From Schizochytrium sp. TIO01 (taxonomy: Eukaryota > Sar > Bigyra > Thraustochytrida > Thraustochytriidae), in NCBI GenBank assembly GCA_004764695.1, contig SMSO01000032.1, positions 7,522,668 through 7,586,667 of the forward strand: a stretch of DNA of 64,000 nucleotides, in the 5' to 3' direction. A program made the translations under genes and the position numbers. Below, piece by piece: positions 21,401 through 30,532 of this stretch (its first letter is position 1; every line of letters starts with the position of its first letter). The notes beneath the pieces were generated by a model. The model had not been told where the DNA came from, did not search any database, and worked only from the letters and a program-made list of their open reading frames with translations.

Positions 21401-22345
21401 CGCCGCACTGCAGTGACGGAATCCGGTGCAGCATCTGTTGCTTCCGCTCCTCATCAACAAGCCCCTACTGCCCGTCCTCGGCGCAACTCCCTGGGAAGTG
21501 AAGGAGCTCAGGACCCGCACAAGCTCACACGGGCTGCACCTTTCAAGTTTCGTACCGATATGAGAGCAGCAACTCGTCCTTTGTCAACGCCTCCATCAAA
21601 GACCGAAGAACAGTCTAGCTTCCATGCGCGACCAATGCCAGATTTTAGCAAGCCACCTGCATTCCCTGTGATTGAGCGTCGTGCACTTTCTGGCCCCATG
21701 CCATTTAATTTGGAAAGTACTCGCCGCCATGAAATTGCAATGCAGCGCCGTGCCGAGGAGCTAGCACGACAGCAAGAAGAGGAGGAGCGTGCGCGTCACT
21801 TCAAAGCACGGCCAATTACGATTTCTGTACACGAGCCTGAGGTGATGGCAAGCGAGAAGCCCTTAACAGAGCCTGAGACGCCCATTGCCCTTCGCAGGTC
21901 AATTCAGAGAGCACAGGAGCGCGACGAAAGACTTGCTCGAGAAGCCGCTGATGAACTCGCTCGTCACAAGTTTAAGGCACGCAATTTGCCTAAGTCAACA
22001 TACGAGCAGACCTTCGTTCCTGAGCTCCCGAGACGTGTGTGTGGAGTTCTTGATATCAAATTGAGCAGTGATGCTCGAGCTGAGGAACGTCGTCTCTTTG
22101 ACCAGCGGGTTGCGGAGCACCTGCGGTTCAAGGAGGAGGAGCTTAAACGTGAGGAGGAGCGCAAGCGTGCCGAGGAGGAAGCAGCCCTTCGGGAGTACCG
22201 TAAGACCCTTGTGCCAAAGGCACGGCCTGTTCCAGAATATGTGCGAACTGGTACCGTAACACACATGCCTACGCCCCAGCGCTTGACTCAGCCCGAGTCC
22301 CCATTTCTCATGACAAAGTCCAAGTATGGACCTAAGCAGCACTAA
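18497..22345 (+). CDS. TPX2: TPX2-like spindle assembly factor
   Basis: TPX2 activates Aurora A and nucleates and bundles spindle microtubules, under importin/Ran control. In 1282 residues the N-terminus holds YEFDCPQFTDF (36-46), which matches the Aurora-binding motif and resembles the plant version. A long acidic Ser/Thr-Pro-rich stretch follows (about 50-600), with Glu/Asp runs near 260-350. From about 730 to the end there are repeated TPX2-type modules: LTEP-x-x-P-x-F blocks (for example LTEPKTPRFAT, LTEPVEPRFAS, LTQPESPFLM), F(R/A)TD-x-R-A blocks, and FKARPLP/FHARPMP/PKARPVP blocks. Charged helices lie between them (ELQQLQKEREEYKK, EERARHF). Human TPX2 is 747 residues, so this is long, mainly from the acidic region. 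ATG context has A at -3. Many Ser-Pro and Thr-Pro sites suit cell-cycle kinase control. Identity is inferred from motifs. Confidence 0.85.
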   Translation: MNTPSSATRGAEQATGKLSAQQQQQQGLDDSYDSRYEFDCPQFTDFTLEDEMDENSEVTNEDGFFAVRSDSVVSRNNLPNEWIKNIEDKMGISNSNNSLFETIEEDTENQNSLNLRANQNTTPGHRKPEPFNPSTPLSEAPGEVVVDELTFDHPSTNKKTVLPFASSTPDVHARPSSPELLDEVEELDEMDEAQTDFLLDDQEDENIFDDQRIEPLPSTGSESCPDLLSPLGPPDFNGAALLAAAIQQQQDLHDQKLNEEEQEDQQDYHEDEEGNESNMGEFDDHEEDDYSEDHEAEQDYCEGHEVEQDSLVLTHMDHTPAQHGFAPEEDDIIEEDEEDEEDEEDEVYAEDAAADEVDTSMNEGDFDSKTPAKSPAAASPFTANTPADEKDSPIAASSRSSNTITEAMGNLTITQEEQYDETMSALAKQSPSPAPSRPETDDTPTPSPSKQDEVEEETLVPKVMPATPDVEIARDASSQLEDHLQTLSPPQMAPPSESKLQEQRSSTPATGHAKSVAKSSAKKPTLGEVVEAQEQEEEEMLPASDTFANEEHAAPVTPAPEPHEMDHDEDGESDVEALGPNITTPASAAPVTPAADPEGWESSQLSASRIPRLYQRTSDRKEERGRSQTRRGPEDRSRSVRSAQSTQSVPKRSTGVPSYLRPTSSWASKQASDASSKVPTISTHGVPVPRKPSNAGRGSTPRSTGSAPVISHQPPVKVSRSKLTEPKTPRFATSTRPRREARPSSTTQELQQLQKEREEYKKMVERRQAELQRAASNTAAGVERRPLTKPETPAFKLSKRLGSKTAQVEEKVPEKRPTATGRGPVRPTRPQDFHFATDTRVASRNVGKENSEAQPYVSMAAQVHAFSHKTPARFRPGKKMELPEKKPMHLTEPVEPRFASDMRARATHVKSREELEEEEMKKYKPFKARPLPESVIHSNGEMGVPKVEKKAPVVPHGFNFRTDARASVRRTAVTESGAASVASAPHQQAPTARPRRNSLGSEGAQDPHKLTRAAPFKFRTDMRAATRPLSTPPSKTEEQSSFHARPMPDFSKPPAFPVIERRALSGPMPFNLESTRRHEIAMQRRAEELARQQEEEERARHFKARPITISVHEPEVMASEKPLTEPETPIALRRSIQRAQERDERLAREAADELARHKFKARNLPKSTYEQTFVPELPRRVCGVLDIKLSSDARAEERRLFDQRVAEHLRFKEEELKREEERKRAEEEAALREYRKTLVPKARPVPEYVRTGTVTHMPTPQRLTQPESPFLMTKSKYGPKQH

Positions 22346-22878
22346 ATTTGTACAATATCATTTCCCAGAGCTAAGCAAGGCATCATATGTCCCTCCTTTG
22401 AGTGTATTGGCGGTGTGCCAGAAGCCAATCTTTATTCTTTTCTTTTCGATGTCTGTCCGGGAAGACGTTTGTGTTCTATGCACATCTAAAAAAGCAACGA
22501 GAAGGGAAAGGGCTTCTATTTACTATTCTACATATTCATCTCAGATAAAATCGTTGAAACACATATTCTACATATACTTAATCTGTTTTCATACTCAAGT
22601 CCGTATGGATACTAGCAGGTTTTTTTAATTATTATTTTTTTGGTTTTGGTTTTGGTTTTCGTAATTTTGCTTTCTGGTTTCAAATGTTCTATGCACTAGG
22701 TCAAAGTTAAACTAGCAACATGATATTAAAATTTGAATATTAACAACAAAGAGATGCTGGGGATACTGTCTTGTTGCCTGAACATCATTGATCTTTCAAG
22801 TCTCTGAAACCACACAAATTTAACAAAAAGAAGATTTTAAACCCAGCTCCACCTATTGATTTTCTCAGGGAACTGAGA
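22346..22878. other. convergent 3' spacer
   Basis: About 530 AT-rich bases between the stops of the TPX2-like gene and the minus-strand coiled-coil gene. It includes a TTTTGG run at about 22640-22660. No gene is seen. Confidence 0.7.
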
Positions 22879-23568
22879 TTAGCTGAGGCTCGCTCGGCGT
22901 ACAATATTGGCTCCAAGCATGCTAAGAACCTCTTTTGTTCTTGTTACGTCTTCCTGAAGTTTATTCTTCCGGGCATGGTCTGCCACGGCAAGCGAGTGTT
23001 GGCGAAGACGCTCCCAATTTTTGTGCTCGTCGCTTCCAACGACAAATGTTGTTGTCTGGGCACGGTAAGAACGATCTTTCATGCGTGAAACAACGTTTTG
23101 AGCGATGGTAAAGCGGCGAAGGCTGTTGTCAAGAGAAGCGTCAACATCTTCGCTAGCGCGACGAATGTCTCGAAGACTCTTCAGAACATCCCTTTGGCTC
23201 CTACGAACCTCATATACAGAAGACTGAAGCTCTGCTAGAGATCCTCGACGCATATTCCTGGCGCCTTCTAGCTGAATTCTGGCGAAAGCTTCGTCAATGT
23301 TACCTTCATCGACAGTTTGGAAAAAGTCCCTTGCTTTATCAGCTGGTGATTTCGGTGAAGACGGAGATAATGCTGATGGCTTTGCCTGAGAACGTGCACT
23401 CGACAGTTTTGCTTTTGGCGAAGTCGGTGATGAAACTCCAGAGGAACGTGCTGCACTACGATCAAGTGGTTTGATTCGAAGGTCACCACGAGTGGCCGAA
23501 GAACCTTCAATTCGCATGCCTTGAAGGATCTCCTCCTCTTCGGCAGGGCCAGATCCCATTGCGCTCAT
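22879..23568 (-). CDS. unrecognised Ser/Pro-rich, coiled-coil protein
   Basis: A 229-residue protein I cannot assign. Residues 1-85 are Ser/Pro/Lys-rich and probably disordered, with several Ser-Pro or Thr-Pro dipeptides (SSPTSPKAK, SPSSPKSP) that could be kinase sites. Residues about 86-229 are strongly helical and charged, with heptad-like spacing in SVYEVRRSQRDVLKSLRDIR and again near the C-terminus. There is no signal peptide or membrane segment. The start is the first ATG in frame; a second Met follows at residue 4. It shares the minus strand with TAF1, 1.1 kb upstream. Low-complexity codon bias is absent and the frame is uninterrupted, so it is probably a real gene. Confidence 0.65.
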   Translation of the reverse strand: MSAMGSGPAEEEEILQGMRIEGSSATRGDLRIKPLDRSAARSSGVSSPTSPKAKLSSARSQAKPSALSPSSPKSPADKARDFFQTVDEGNIDEAFARIQLEGARNMRRGSLAELQSSVYEVRRSQRDVLKSLRDIRRASEDVDASLDNSLRRFTIAQNVVSRMKDRSYRAQTTTFVVGSDEHKNWERLRQHSLAVADHARKNKLQEDVTRTKEVLSMLGANIVRRASLS

Positions 23569-24700
23569 TATAGATCAAATTCTTGAACCCCTTTTTCTAT
23601 GCCAAACCTCCAGCTCAAATACAGTATATCTGAAGACAGTCTCTCTACCCGCGTGCTTTAGCGCTGACGTCTGCCAAACGAGATCTCTTGAGCATAGTTT
23701 TGCTTGATGTTTAAGTATACACTGAAAGAACATAATTTTTCTAATAAAGCAGGGCCTCAAGTTCATTTTAAGTTGGAGGTACTTGATAATTATTCCTTAA
23801 GTATCCTATCCGTTAAAGTCGTATCCAAGGTGTGTACTGAAATCGTTTTTCTTTTCCCTTCCTTGGCTTTATATTCTTCCATCCCAATTTAAAAACGAAA
23901 GTTCTCTTCATCCAATTATGAAAGAATAAAGCACCCAGATAATGATGAAAGGAGCATGCATATGCTGATAGACAGAGCCTCCAGCAGTGGGTACATTGGT
24001 AGATTTTTGCAAATTACAATTTGTTAAGGTGAAGATGACCTCTAGAAGTCAGCACATTTAAGTGTGTAGAGTTTGTCAACATTTTAAATCTAAGCAATGA
24101 CCTGCGCTTCAAGTTTTAAAGCTTTATAACTATGGAGTGTTTGAGGAGTGCATTTTCTAGTCTGTGCTTTTCTACTGCAAAGGAAATAACTTGTTGTAGC
24201 TACTTACGAATGAAAAAAGATGAGGACCCATTCAAGTTGGTTCTCCACCTGAGTTCATCAATATTCTGAAAACGTAAGTTTCATTTCTTTCTTTTTCAAA
24301 AAAAGAAAACCACAAAGTTTAATAAATTATATAGAATTAACAGGAGGTATGAATGTTTCAAGAGCTTCATTATGATTCTTCCATATTCTACAGGAGTCAT
24401 TTTCGAGAAAAAAAGCAATAATCAGAGGTGCAATTTATGTCATGAACTCGAGCTTCTTGCCAATACTCGGTTCAAATAAAGAGCTTGTGTGTGTGTGATA
24501 TTTAGAAATGAGGAAATTAATTATAGTAACTTCCTGTTTTGGCCAAAAAGAATTCTTTATCCACGAAAAAATGTGCTGTAAAATAAAGGCGGAAGTTCAC
24601 CCTTGCAGCAGATTTCGTAGGAGATTGGATAACCAGCAAGCCTAATCTTGAAATCATAAGTTGAAATGTTCATTAAACTTAGTATCATTTATGTACTTGT
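23569..24700. other. AT-rich spacer between the coiled-coil gene and TAF1
   Basis: About 1.1 kb, strongly AT-rich, containing the TAF1 3' end and the promoter of the minus-strand coiled-coil gene. No frame above about 60 codons looks like protein. No repeat of note. Confidence 0.65.
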
Positions 24701-27700
24701 TTATAAGATTTCTTCTTCCTCCTCTTCTTCTTCAAGAACGTTGTCACTATTGGCAAGGTCAATGTTATAAAGTTCGCTGGATGCGTCTGGGCTTGGCGCA
24801 GGCATGGGGGTAGTTCCTGGACCAGGAGATGGTGACGGCATCGGGAAGGGGATGTCGGGAGAGGGACTTGGTCGCGGCGCATCTGGACTTGGGCTAGGCG
24901 AGGCATGGCTGCTGAAGAAGTCATTACCCGGCGTCGCCGAGGGTGCACTATAGTCACCAAAAGGGTCATAACCAATTGACGACATGCTTGAGGATTGCTG
25001 CTTCGACGAAGATGGAGTGTTTGACTTTGCGTCTGCCACAGCAGTAGCAGAAGGCGGTTTTGACATACCCTTGATGATCGGGTTCACTTTGCGTCGTTTA
25101 TTTGAGGAAGACACCGATGATACAGAAGCAGAGGAAGAAGGGATTGCAGTAATCGCGGTTCCACTATCAACAATAGCTTGCTCAAGTTGTTCATAGACAT
25201 CGCTCTCGTCATTGAATGCGCGCTCTGCCGCTTGAGCCAAATCACGAGCACAAGTTGTAACTTCATCTTGGGGCCCATTGAATGTGGTGGAGTTGCTTAC
25301 AATAAGTTGAAGATCATCAAGAAACGCAGCACGAGTTGTGTACTGCAGCGCCTCATTCTTGTTTCCCATTTTTTTCAGGTACATAGGCTTAGTAATAATA
25401 TTGTAATAGTTCGGGAAATCCTTGCCGTTGACCTTGTCCCGAAACCACTTTGCCTGTCGCATCTTACCCAATCGTTGCAAGACCTTGCTAAGTTTCTCAC
25501 TGAAATCTCCCAGAGGGCCTGCGCGACGTATACCTCCACGTTTTGGGCGCTTTGAGGACTTGCTATTCCCATCAACGGATCGGCTAGAGCTGTCACGCTG
25601 ACGCTTCCGTACATTATTGAGAATACTCTTAACATCTCGCTTGCTGGTACGACTGGTAGGAACTGAAGTATTACTAATTGTAAGCTTCAACCCTCTCCGC
25701 TTGACTTGGTCATTATCTTTCAACTCCAGGCCACTTAAGGGGCAAATCACAGCATTACTGACGTGCCCAGGAAGCCCACAAGAGCGACAACGTTTCTGGT
25801 CGCCTTCGGCGGGAACGGAAGCGGGCCAATTTTTGCCATATTTTCGAATGTTGTTTTGATAATCTTCGTATCTCTTCCTGGCTGCAGCAAGTTCGCGATC
25901 TGACCTCACAGATGTCAACCCACGGCTTCGTGACTTGCTATCATGTCTACCGGAACGCCCATGAGAATCCAAAGGAAGGTTTTCACGGTTACGAATGTCC
26001 TCACGGACCTGACGAACCACACTATCAGATTTGATGTACTCCACTGAAACCTCAGTTTCACCATTCGGAAGATTGCGAATTACAGTACGACGAACAATCT
26101 GCTGCTTTCGAAAAGGGGGTAGACCAGGCAGATTTGCCGGAATTTGTCGAAGCTTGGCTCGTTCAGCAGCAGCCTTAAGAATTGCTTCATTCTCTCGCTT
26201 ATCATCCTCTGTAAGGTGACGTTTGTTAAGACTATCCTTGAACATCATCAATTGTTGCTCTTCGGCAGACATCCCGGGGCCCTTTTTACTTTTGCCCCTT
26301 GGTTCTGAGGACTTGCCCCCATCTCCAAGGACGTTGTCACTGGATTGTGCCGGGTTTCCAAGAAGAGCGACAAAGTTGTTCAGGTCTCCACCATCATCAT
26401 CCGAGTCATCGTCCGAGTCGTCGTCCGAGTCGTCGTCAGAATCTTCGTTACTCTTCTTCTTTGTTTTCTTTGTGTCTTTAGTACTACCTGCAGTCGGTGC
26501 AGCAGCAATTGGTGCAACGGTGTTTGTGGTGGAGCTGGTACTAGTACCGGTGCCAGAAGCTGAGCCAGCATTGGCAGTGGGACCGCTTCCATTGGTGTTT
26601 GTCGCACTCGCATTTTCATCACCAGTTTTGTTCGAAGATTTTTTCTGGTCCTTACTTGAACTGGATGATTTCTTTTGTGCTTCTTCATTGCTAGGATTCT
26701 CCTCATCAGAGCTGGCATCAGAGTCAGAGTCATCAGAGTCAGAATCACTATCAAGGTCCTCAAGAATAGCCTCATCTTCCTGTTCGCGTTTTGCAGGAGA
26801 TTTGGTTGCGTCTTGAGCTTTTGCTTCATCATCTGCCTCTTCATCTCCATCCTCTTTTTCGGCCTCCTCTTCCGCTTCATCTTCATCTTCCTCGTCCTCT
26901 TCTTCCTCGTCATCATCACCGTCATCGTCGTTGTTCTTTGCCTCATCATCATCATCATCATCGCCATCGTCATCATCATCGCCTTCGGGATCCTCTTCAC
27001 CATTGGCCTTACGCTTTCGTTTCTCGGCACGTTCCTTCTTACGCTTCTCCTTGAGGCGAGTTTTACGCTCTTGACGTTTCTCCTCCTCAAGAACATAAGC
27101 AGGGGCTTCCTTACGGCTGATGGCTTTAATTTGACGCTCAAAAAGAGCATTGACACGTTTTTGAATGACATCACGCTCACGAATATCCTTTTCTGTGAGC
27201 TTGGGGGCATTACGCGCAAACTTTGTCAAGAAAGGAATATTTTCTTGTCCATACGCTGAGGCATACTCCTCGACAAGCATGATACGATCCCAACGATCAA
27301 GAAGCTCAATTTCCTCCTTGTCGTGTCCAAAGAGAGCAAGAATTTTAGCACCGACATCAAGTGTAAGACCACGCAAGTCACGTTCTGTACCACCGTATCG
27401 ATCACTACGGTTCTTCTTTTTGTCCTTCTCATCTTTGTCCTGAAGTTTGTCCTCCGCATCAGCAGCCTTTACGGCGCTAAGCGCGGCAGCAGTTGCAGCA
27501 GCACCTGCTACACCACGATGACGAAATTTATTTCGTTGTCCCTTCCGAAGAGAACCCTCAATAGATTCAGGCAAATAACTGATGGCCTCATGACGGCCAG
27601 ACGGTTCACCCAATCCAATTAGTTTGAGACGCGGCTGCTCGGCACCACGGTTGTTGATGTAACTTTGTGTAAGGTACCACGGCGTCAGCTGAAGCTCGTC

Positions 27701-30532
27701 AACAATAAACTGCGCAGCACGAAGTTCTTGCTGCGCTGTCGGTGATAGAACATTATGTTTACGCGCAATGTCCTTTTCATGTTGTGAGCCTGGAACCACA
27801 CCAGCCGTTCCGCCAGAAAGAGCAGCTTCCTTCAACGCAAAACCTGCCCGTTCTTTTAGGTGATAGAAATCCATCAGAACAGCTTGAGCATGCATAACAC
27901 GAGTAACTTCGCATACAGCAGTATGCTCAATATAAAGGTCGCGAAGACGCTGCAAACCAGCCTGCAAACTTTCATACTGGCACATACCAGCACCTGAAAT
28001 CTTCTCACGCAGCTCGTCGAGATTGCTTTCCTCGCTTGACTTTAGGGTCACGAGACCACGTCCGCTTCGTACAGGATCTGTGATACGTTTGAGTGACTTT
28101 TGCACCACCGCTGGGGTAACCAGGTTGTGAAAGGTCTTTTCAATAATCTTTTGGTCCATGGGAGGATTGCGAGATTTCTGCCGACGCTTCTCTCGCTGGA
28201 AGAGGCGAATAATTTGATAGTCCACAAAGCACTCTTGAAACTCTCTCATTTTAGCCCGTTTATTTGCACGTGTCTCCGCCGTACCAGGGTGGAATACCTC
28301 GCGCTGGGGCTCAGTCTGTCCAACCAAGAAGAGCGATTTAATATTTCGGATGTACACCTCACTCTTGCCACCCTCAGCAGACGGCTTTGGTTTAGGTCTT
28401 ACTAGGAGAAAGTCAGTTTTGCTAACCTCATGCTCACTCACAGGCGCCACCATGAGGTTGTTGACAATGGCCGGATAGATGTCCTTAGGACGCAGAATTG
28501 CAAAGAAGGGCGAACGATCACCAGGCTGCAAAACGACAGTTCGGCCAGCTCCAAGAGGTGCAGGTTGAATAAAGCTATCATCAGTAGGCTTCTCAGCCTG
28601 ATAAAAATTACAAAGCATAGAAGCCATACCAACATTACAAAGAAGAGGCGGGCGCTCCTCCATGTACTCAAAGAGGCATACTGCACCTTGGTTTGCGCTG
28701 AGATCGGAGGGAGTCCATGTCTTGCGGTTTTGGCGAACACCCCCACTAACTCCTTGATGTAATGTACTGTGCTTGCCAACTTCGAGTATACTGGAAGCTT
28801 CGAGGTGAATCTTTGGCCTATGTAAATGCTGAGCAGCTTCTACTGATAAGAAAGGTTTGTATTCCTGAACGATGACTTCTTTAGGAATATGCGGCAAACG
28901 ACGGCAACGCAATCTTTCGCTGATACCACGACCCATCTCAGTGTTGCTCTCATTCTTTTCATCGATGAATCGAAAATAACCGTTTTCGCGCAACTTAGTA
29001 CGGCGCTCATCTTTACTGATCTTCTTAAGTTGCTTGAGACCGACATTTTCTTTGACAAAACGCTCCTTCTTCTTCTTTTCCACCACCATGGCTTCTCGAG
29101 CAAGTAGAGCACCCGGGCGATAGTCGTTGCCGTAGGCTTCGGTGATTTCCTCTCGTGTAAGGCAACCTGTGTCGTTGGCAGACTTTACGAGAGGAGCTCC
29201 AAAGGAAGCATCAATAACAACGCGCTTGTCCAGGAGGTCTTCATCCCAGCAAATCTGAGCTACCCAAGCACATGAAGCAAGCTCCTGATTCACTGGTGTG
29301 CGTAATTGATGGCCAATGGCTAATTCTGAGCATGTCAATTCGATCGGGGCGTTTGCGTCGTCATCAGCGAGCATACCCCAACCGCTTTGATTCCCAGATG
29401 CAGCCAAGTCAGCTGCAGAGGTAATGTCACCTATCGTAGGTGCAGACGTCGCACCTGCAGTTGGAGCATCAACGTGGACCACTTGAGCATGCTTGCTTGT
29501 TTTCCGAAGACCTGAGGCATTTCCAGGCCCACTTGAGTTCCAATCCACTCCGAGATCATCGTCTTCATCAGAATCATCATCGTCCATAGAGTTTGAGGTT
29601 TTTGAGGAAGATACAGTCGCTGGAGCTAGAGGCGGAGGAGGCGGGTGGGGTGCCGCCCCGTTATTAGAAGATGCTGGGAGAGAGCCACTCGTAGGAGAAA
29701 GTTTGCTCTTAAGCACGATTTTTGGCAGACGGGGCAATTTCCCTGGTGATGTAGATCCATGTCCAACTTTGCCGCCTTGCGACTTATTTTTATCTGGCTT
29801 CCCGTCGGTCTTTTCTGAATTAATAACGACAAGGGTCTTCGCATGAGACTTAGGTGATGACTTCGAAGGGGCTAAATCTTCTGGCTCGTCTTCGTCTTCA
29901 TCATCGCCCCAACTAATGGCATTCTCCCATGCAGTATCAACAGCAGCAACAACCATTGACTCTCCCTTTACTGGTACGTCCAGGATATCAGAGGCACTCG
30001 CTGAGCTCAAGTCAGAAAGCGCTCTATGCTCACTGCTGCCACTTCCTTTGCTTGTTTCGCCAAGACTCTCTGGATCATCATCCACTGAGGAGTTGTCTGA
30101 ATCAGATGCTTCTTCTATATCGTCCTCTAAGATATGTCCAACAGTTAGTTGTTCAGCCGGTGTTCCTAAGAGCGAAATACCGACTGAATGGCACAGGACC
30201 TGAACTTTTTTCATAGCATCATGTTCCCAACTCTCCTCATTTACCTTGACTTCACGCTTTCCACGTTTACTTACAGCATTTGGCTGCACCAATGGATGCT
30301 GTTGACCTGACTCCGATGGAAGTAGGGCTGAGAACTTGAGCGAAGGAGCTCCGCCAGTGCTGGTATGTCCTAGTTTCGGGAATCTCTCCAGCTCTGCTTT
30401 ACCCATTTCAAGGACCTCCGTTTCTGAAAACTTGCTCATGATACCCCGAGGAGCATGACGTCCATCATCCCGAGATTCTGCACGAGCTGCTGGAGCCCTC
30501 CCTGCTGCTGCTGTCCACCGAGCTAACGACAT
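24701..30532 (-). CDS. TAF1: TAF1, largest subunit of general transcription factor TFIID
   Basis: Nuclear scaffold of TFIID, binding TBP, TAF7 and promoter chromatin. In 1943 residues, the N-terminal 400 are acidic and Ser-rich with ILEDDIEEASD near 132, in the region where TBP-binding segments lie. The conserved TAF1 core (DUF3591) spans about 480-1010, including ERFVKENVGLKQLKKISKDE, KTWTPSDLSANQG, RPPLLCNVGMASMLCNFYQ and QPGDRSPFFAILRPKDIYP. A winged-helix-like stretch follows, then a charged Lys/Asp/Glu region (about 1150-1350). The zinc knuckle CRSCGLPGHVSNAVIC is near 1577. One bromodomain lies at about 1675-1775 (NYYNIITKPMYLKKM and FNGPQD with the acetyl-lysine-contacting Asn). A Pro-Ser-rich tail ends in a Glu run. 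Human TAF1 has two bromodomains; single ones occur in plants and protists. No introns are visible. Confidence 0.95.
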   Translation of the reverse strand: MSLARWTAAAGRAPAARAESRDDGRHAPRGIMSKFSETEVLEMGKAELERFPKLGHTSTGGAPSLKFSALLPSESGQQHPLVQPNAVSKRGKREVKVNEESWEHDAMKKVQVLCHSVGISLLGTPAEQLTVGHILEDDIEEASDSDNSSVDDDPESLGETSKGSGSSEHRALSDLSSASASDILDVPVKGESMVVAAVDTAWENAISWGDDEDEDEPEDLAPSKSSPKSHAKTLVVINSEKTDGKPDKNKSQGGKVGHGSTSPGKLPRLPKIVLKSKLSPTSGSLPASSNNGAAPHPPPPPLAPATVSSSKTSNSMDDDDSDEDDDLGVDWNSSGPGNASGLRKTSKHAQVVHVDAPTAGATSAPTIGDITSAADLAASGNQSGWGMLADDDANAPIELTCSELAIGHQLRTPVNQELASCAWVAQICWDEDLLDKRVVIDASFGAPLVKSANDTGCLTREEITEAYGNDYRPGALLAREAMVVEKKKKERFVKENVGLKQLKKISKDERRTKLRENGYFRFIDEKNESNTEMGRGISERLRCRRLPHIPKEVIVQEYKPFLSVEAAQHLHRPKIHLEASSILEVGKHSTLHQGVSGGVRQNRKTWTPSDLSANQGAVCLFEYMEERPPLLCNVGMASMLCNFYQAEKPTDDSFIQPAPLGAGRTVVLQPGDRSPFFAILRPKDIYPAIVNNLMVAPVSEHEVSKTDFLLVRPKPKPSAEGGKSEVYIRNIKSLFLVGQTEPQREVFHPGTAETRANKRAKMREFQECFVDYQIIRLFQREKRRQKSRNPPMDQKIIEKTFHNLVTPAVVQKSLKRITDPVRSGRGLVTLKSSEESNLDELREKISGAGMCQYESLQAGLQRLRDLYIEHTAVCEVTRVMHAQAVLMDFYHLKERAGFALKEAALSGGTAGVVPGSQHEKDIARKHNVLSPTAQQELRAAQFIVDELQLTPWYLTQSYINNRGAEQPRLKLIGLGEPSGRHEAISYLPESIEGSLRKGQRNKFRHRGVAGAAATAAALSAVKAADAEDKLQDKDEKDKKKNRSDRYGGTERDLRGLTLDVGAKILALFGHDKEEIELLDRWDRIMLVEEYASAYGQENIPFLTKFARNAPKLTEKDIRERDVIQKRVNALFERQIKAISRKEAPAYVLEEEKRQERKTRLKEKRKKERAEKRKRKANGEEDPEGDDDDDGDDDDDDEAKNNDDDGDDDEEEEDEEDEDEAEEEAEKEDGDEEADDEAKAQDATKSPAKREQEDEAILEDLDSDSDSDDSDSDASSDEENPSNEEAQKKSSSSSKDQKKSSNKTGDENASATNTNGSGPTANAGSASGTGTSTSSTTNTVAPIAAAPTAGSTKDTKKTKKKSNEDSDDDSDDDSDDDSDDDGGDLNNFVALLGNPAQSSDNVLGDGGKSSEPRGKSKKGPGMSAEEQQLMMFKDSLNKRHLTEDDKRENEAILKAAAERAKLRQIPANLPGLPPFRKQQIVRRTVIRNLPNGETEVSVEYIKSDSVVRQVREDIRNRENLPLDSHGRSGRHDSKSRSRGLTSVRSDRELAAARKRYEDYQNNIRKYGKNWPASVPAEGDQKRCRSCGLPGHVSNAVICPLSGLELKDNDQVKRRGLKLTISNTSVPTSRTSKRDVKSILNNVRKRQRDSSSRSVDGNSKSSKRPKRGGIRRAGPLGDFSEKLSKVLQRLGKMRQAKWFRDKVNGKDFPNYYNIITKPMYLKKMGNKNEALQYTTRAAFLDDLQLIVSNSTTFNGPQDEVTTCARDLAQAAERAFNDESDVYEQLEQAIVDSGTAITAIPSSSASVSSVSSSNKRRKVNPIIKGMSKPPSATAVADAKSNTPSSSKQQSSSMSSIGYDPFGDYSAPSATPGNDFFSSHASPSPSPDAPRPSPSPDIPFPMPSPSPGPGTTPMPAPSPDASSELYNIDLANSDNVLEEEEEEEEIL

